Source of the DNA: Ignavibacteriaceae bacterium
GTDB taxonomy: Bacteria; Bacteroidota; Ignavibacteria; Ignavibacteriales; Ignavibacteriaceae
Assembly: GCA_019912505.1 (NCBI GenBank)
Contig: JAIOIM010000474.1
Location: forward strand, 1 to 8,872
Reading direction: 5' to 3'
DNA: 8,872 bases
Shown: positions 5,676 to 8,872 of the stretch, piece by piece
How positions within the stretch are numbered: position 1 is the stretch's first letter
Layout: every line of letters begins with the position of its first letter
Position numbers and translations under genes: made by a program
The notes under the pieces: model-generated
Told to the model about the DNA's origin: nothing
Databases searched by the model: none
The model's input: the letters and a program-made list of their open reading frames with translations, nothing else

Positions 5676-5984
5676 AGTTCTCTCCCGTAAAAGTTATTAT
5701 ATTTTTTTTAAGTTGATGGAATTGCTTATAGTAATTAGAGGGTGCTGATGTGCATCTTTTAAAAAGATGAGAGTTTTTACGTAGCGTACTTTTTTTCATA
5801 AACTTTTGAAACTACGATTTTCTTAAATAATTATTAAAACCGTACTCAAAAATAAGAATAACTTTTTGAACTTGCATTAAATAAAAAAAATATATTCATC
5901 TTTGGATGCTGGGGGGATAAAAAGAATTTCTGTGTACACCCCGCTTGTTTAACCCACCCGTTACCCAAATCCATAAAACATTTG
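5676..5984. other. AT-rich leader of maeB, no gene
   Basis: This 309-base stretch lies between the stop of the predicted acyltransferase gene and the start of maeB, both on the minus strand, so it should hold the end of one transcript and the promoter of the next. I see no coding potential. A TATAAT lies at 5696-5701 (minus) but without a matching -35 and too close to the start codon to trust. Other items are the palindrome at 5753-5769, a GTGTACAC palindrome at 5932-5939, and two similar minus-strand 16-mers (GTTCAAAAAGTTATTC near 5870, GTTTCAAAAGTTTATG near 5812). No convincing terminator for the acyltransferase gene was found. Confidence 0.5.
5753..5769. repeat. Palindrome in the maeB leader
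   Basis: CATCTTTT and AAAAGATG arms flank a single A, a 17-base perfect inverted repeat centred 86 bases upstream of the maeB start. Read as RNA it would give a 7-base-pair stem with a 3-base loop. The size also suits a dimeric regulator. No T tract follows on the minus strand. Confidence 0.4.
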
Positions 5985-7190
5985 CTACAAACGTAACTTA
6001 ATTTTAAGTTTCGTTAGTACAGCCGTTAAGCCGAGTATACAAGCGGCTAAAACAAATGAACGAATTATTCCAACCCAGCCATCGCCAAAAACTGTTCCAT
6101 AAACTGTAAAATTAGTTAACGCTATTAGTGCATAAAAAACACTTGGCAGCAAATAAGCTAATAAAGGATTTGATCCTGCCGGTTTTACAAAATTAAACAC
6201 GCGCCCGTAGTTTTTTACATCAACTATCCAGTAAAGAATAATGAATAATGTTACACTAATACCGGCACAGTAAAATACCCATGCAGGCGTGGCAAAGTTT
6301 TTTGAGATTCCATAATAAGGGCGGAGAAGATAACCGCTTAACATTAAAAACAAACCGTAAAGCGCCATTGCAAAAAACATTTTTACAACCGTATCATCTT
6401 TATACTTTATTAATATTAATGAAAGCACGATGCCTGCTGTAGTTATAGCAGCGTGTGCAGACACATGCATACCGAGCATTAAAAAGCTTCCAATATCGCT
6501 CATCCATTCGTATCTGCCCGAACGCTCTGCGAGGTAAACAAAGATGAAGAATGGAATCAATGAAATTAAAGCTGTTATATTCTTCTTCAAAAAAAGATAT
6601 GCGCTTGCCGAAGTTAAATAAGCCCAGCCGATTAAACCAAGTATCCCCCACCATTTTGTTTGAAGCCATCCACTGCCATCGCCGCTTCTGTATGTAAACA
6701 TTAAAAACAGAAGAACAAGCACACCTGCTGTACGAAGAGCAATTGGGATAAAATTATTTTTAAAGCCAGGATAACTGTTCCAAACAAGAATAATACTTAT
6801 ATAAAGCAGCAGCATCCACATGTGCATACTTATACCCGAGGCAGCCGCATTAATGCTACCCAAATTTACCATCATCACTCCGAGAAAAATTAACCCGAAT
6901 GTTCTTAATGCAAGATGCCCCCACATCAACGCAATGCTTTCCCCTTTTTCAAATCGTTTTTTGAAAGCAAAGGGAATTGACATACCGACGATAAAGAGAA
7001 ACGCAGGGAAAACAATATCGACAAACGTCATACCGTCAACATCAGATGGAAAATGTTTCATCCAGCCCGGAATATTTGAAACCGAAGCTACATCATTTAC
7101 AAATACCATCGTCAAAATTGTAAGCCCTCGGAAAACATCTATTGAAGCGATACGGGTTTTATTGTTAAAAGCTGTAGTTGCCGTGCTCAT
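5985..7190 (-). CDS. Multi-pass membrane predicted acyltransferase (COG4299/DUF5009, HGSNAT-like)
   Basis: 401 residues, mostly hydrophobic, about ten or eleven membrane segments. The N-terminal signature RIASIDVFRGLTILTMVFVN (13-32) and the GMTFVDIVFPAFLFIVGMSIPF block (53-74) identify the COG4299/DUF5009 group, related to human heparan-alpha-glucosaminide N-acetyltransferase (HGSNAT). The KH pair just before the second block (His46) appears to match the position of the HGSNAT active-site His; I place it by eye only. Homologues in some bacterial N-acetylglucosamine loci are called NagX. The likely role is moving an acetyl or acyl group onto, or handling, a sugar across the inner membrane, but the substrate is not known. 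The ATG at 7190 has no Shine-Dalgarno sequence, only an A-rich leader; no better start exists. It follows the GH9 gene by 129 bases on the same strand, possibly as one unit. Confidence 0.85.
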   Translation of the reverse strand: MSTATTAFNNKTRIASIDVFRGLTILTMVFVNDVASVSNIPGWMKHFPSDVDGMTFVDIVFPAFLFIVGMSIPFAFKKRFEKGESIALMWGHLALRTFGLIFLGVMMVNLGSINAAASGISMHMWMLLLYISIILVWNSYPGFKNNFIPIALRTAGVLVLLFLMFTYRSGDGSGWLQTKWWGILGLIGWAYLTSASAYLFLKKNITALISLIPFFIFVYLAERSGRYEWMSDIGSFLMLGMHVSAHAAITTAGIVLSLILIKYKDDTVVKMFFAMALYGLFLMLSGYLLRPYYGISKNFATPAWVFYCAGISVTLFIILYWIVDVKNYGRVFNFVKPAGSNPLLAYLLPSVFYALIALTNFTVYGTVFGDGWVGIIRSFVLAACILGLTAVLTKLKIKLRL

Positions 7191-7271
7191 AATTTTTTGA
7201 ATCTTACTTAATGAATTATGGGAATATATTGTTGATGGTTAAATTGTTGAAATAAACAATACAGCCATAAA

Positions 7272-7292
7272 AGAATTGAACCATTCAATTCT
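7272..7292 (-). terminator. Hairpin after the GH9 gene, possible weak terminator
   Basis: AGAATTGAA and TTCAATTCT arms (nine pairs) around a 3-base loop. On the minus strand it lies 27 bases past the GH9 stop and is followed by TTTATGG. On the plus strand it is followed by CATTTTTT. The stem is AT-rich, so termination would be weak or partial, leaving read-through to the acyltransferase gene possible. It may equally be part of the neighbouring repeat family, since ATTGTTGA units lie beside it. Confidence 0.45.
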
Positions 7293-7294
7293 CA

Positions 7295-8872
<1,578 letters not shown>

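Noticed and set aside
5753..5769. Palindrome as a terminator for the acyltransferase gene
   Set aside because: It lies more than 200 bases past that gene's stop, is all but GC-free, and lacks a following T tract on the minus strand.

Overview
The window looks like a chromosomal segment of an Ignavibacteria-type bacterium (Ignavibacteriota/Chlorobi side of the FCB group), probably from an environmental genome. The main clue is the 576-residue secreted protein: it ends in a type A type IX secretion (T9SS) sorting domain carrying the NYPNPFNPST motif and the KKLILLK tail, a form common in that group. The AT-rich base composition and the many degenerate heptad and 'atccgtg/cgcagat' repeats between genes fit the same background. 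This placement is inference; no rRNA or other marker gene is present.

Layout, left to right. Positions 1-325 (minus) hold the C-terminal half of an integrase-core transposase, broken at its 5' side and running off the left edge. Next comes a secreted beta-helix protein with a T9SS tail (354-2084, minus). A gene-free stretch of about 720 bases follows (2085-2807). It is packed with short palindromes and repeats, including a partly duplicated module in which one copy appears to have received two GC-rich inserts of about 20 bases. A Blc-type lipocalin (2808-3341, plus) converges on maeB, the NADP-type malic enzyme with a phosphotransacetylase-like tail (3414-5675, minus); a terminator for maeB lies between them. 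An AT-rich leader (5676-5984) separates maeB from a multi-pass COG4299/DUF5009-type predicted acyltransferase (5985-7190, minus). The window ends with a glycoside hydrolase family 9 enzyme (7320-8872, minus) whose N-terminus lies past the right edge.

How the genes fit together: the GH9 enzyme and the COG4299 membrane protein are co-directional with a 129-base gap and may form a small glycan-handling unit. maeB is central metabolism (malate to pyruvate plus NADPH) with no obvious tie to them. The lipocalin is an envelope lipid-binding protein. I found no defence system, CRISPR array, tRNA, rRNA or riboswitch that I could support. The most unusual material is non-coding: several unrelated families of short palindromic or heptad repeats, one of which supplies the stop codon and last five residues of the GH9 gene, and another of which lies inside the T9SS-protein gene.
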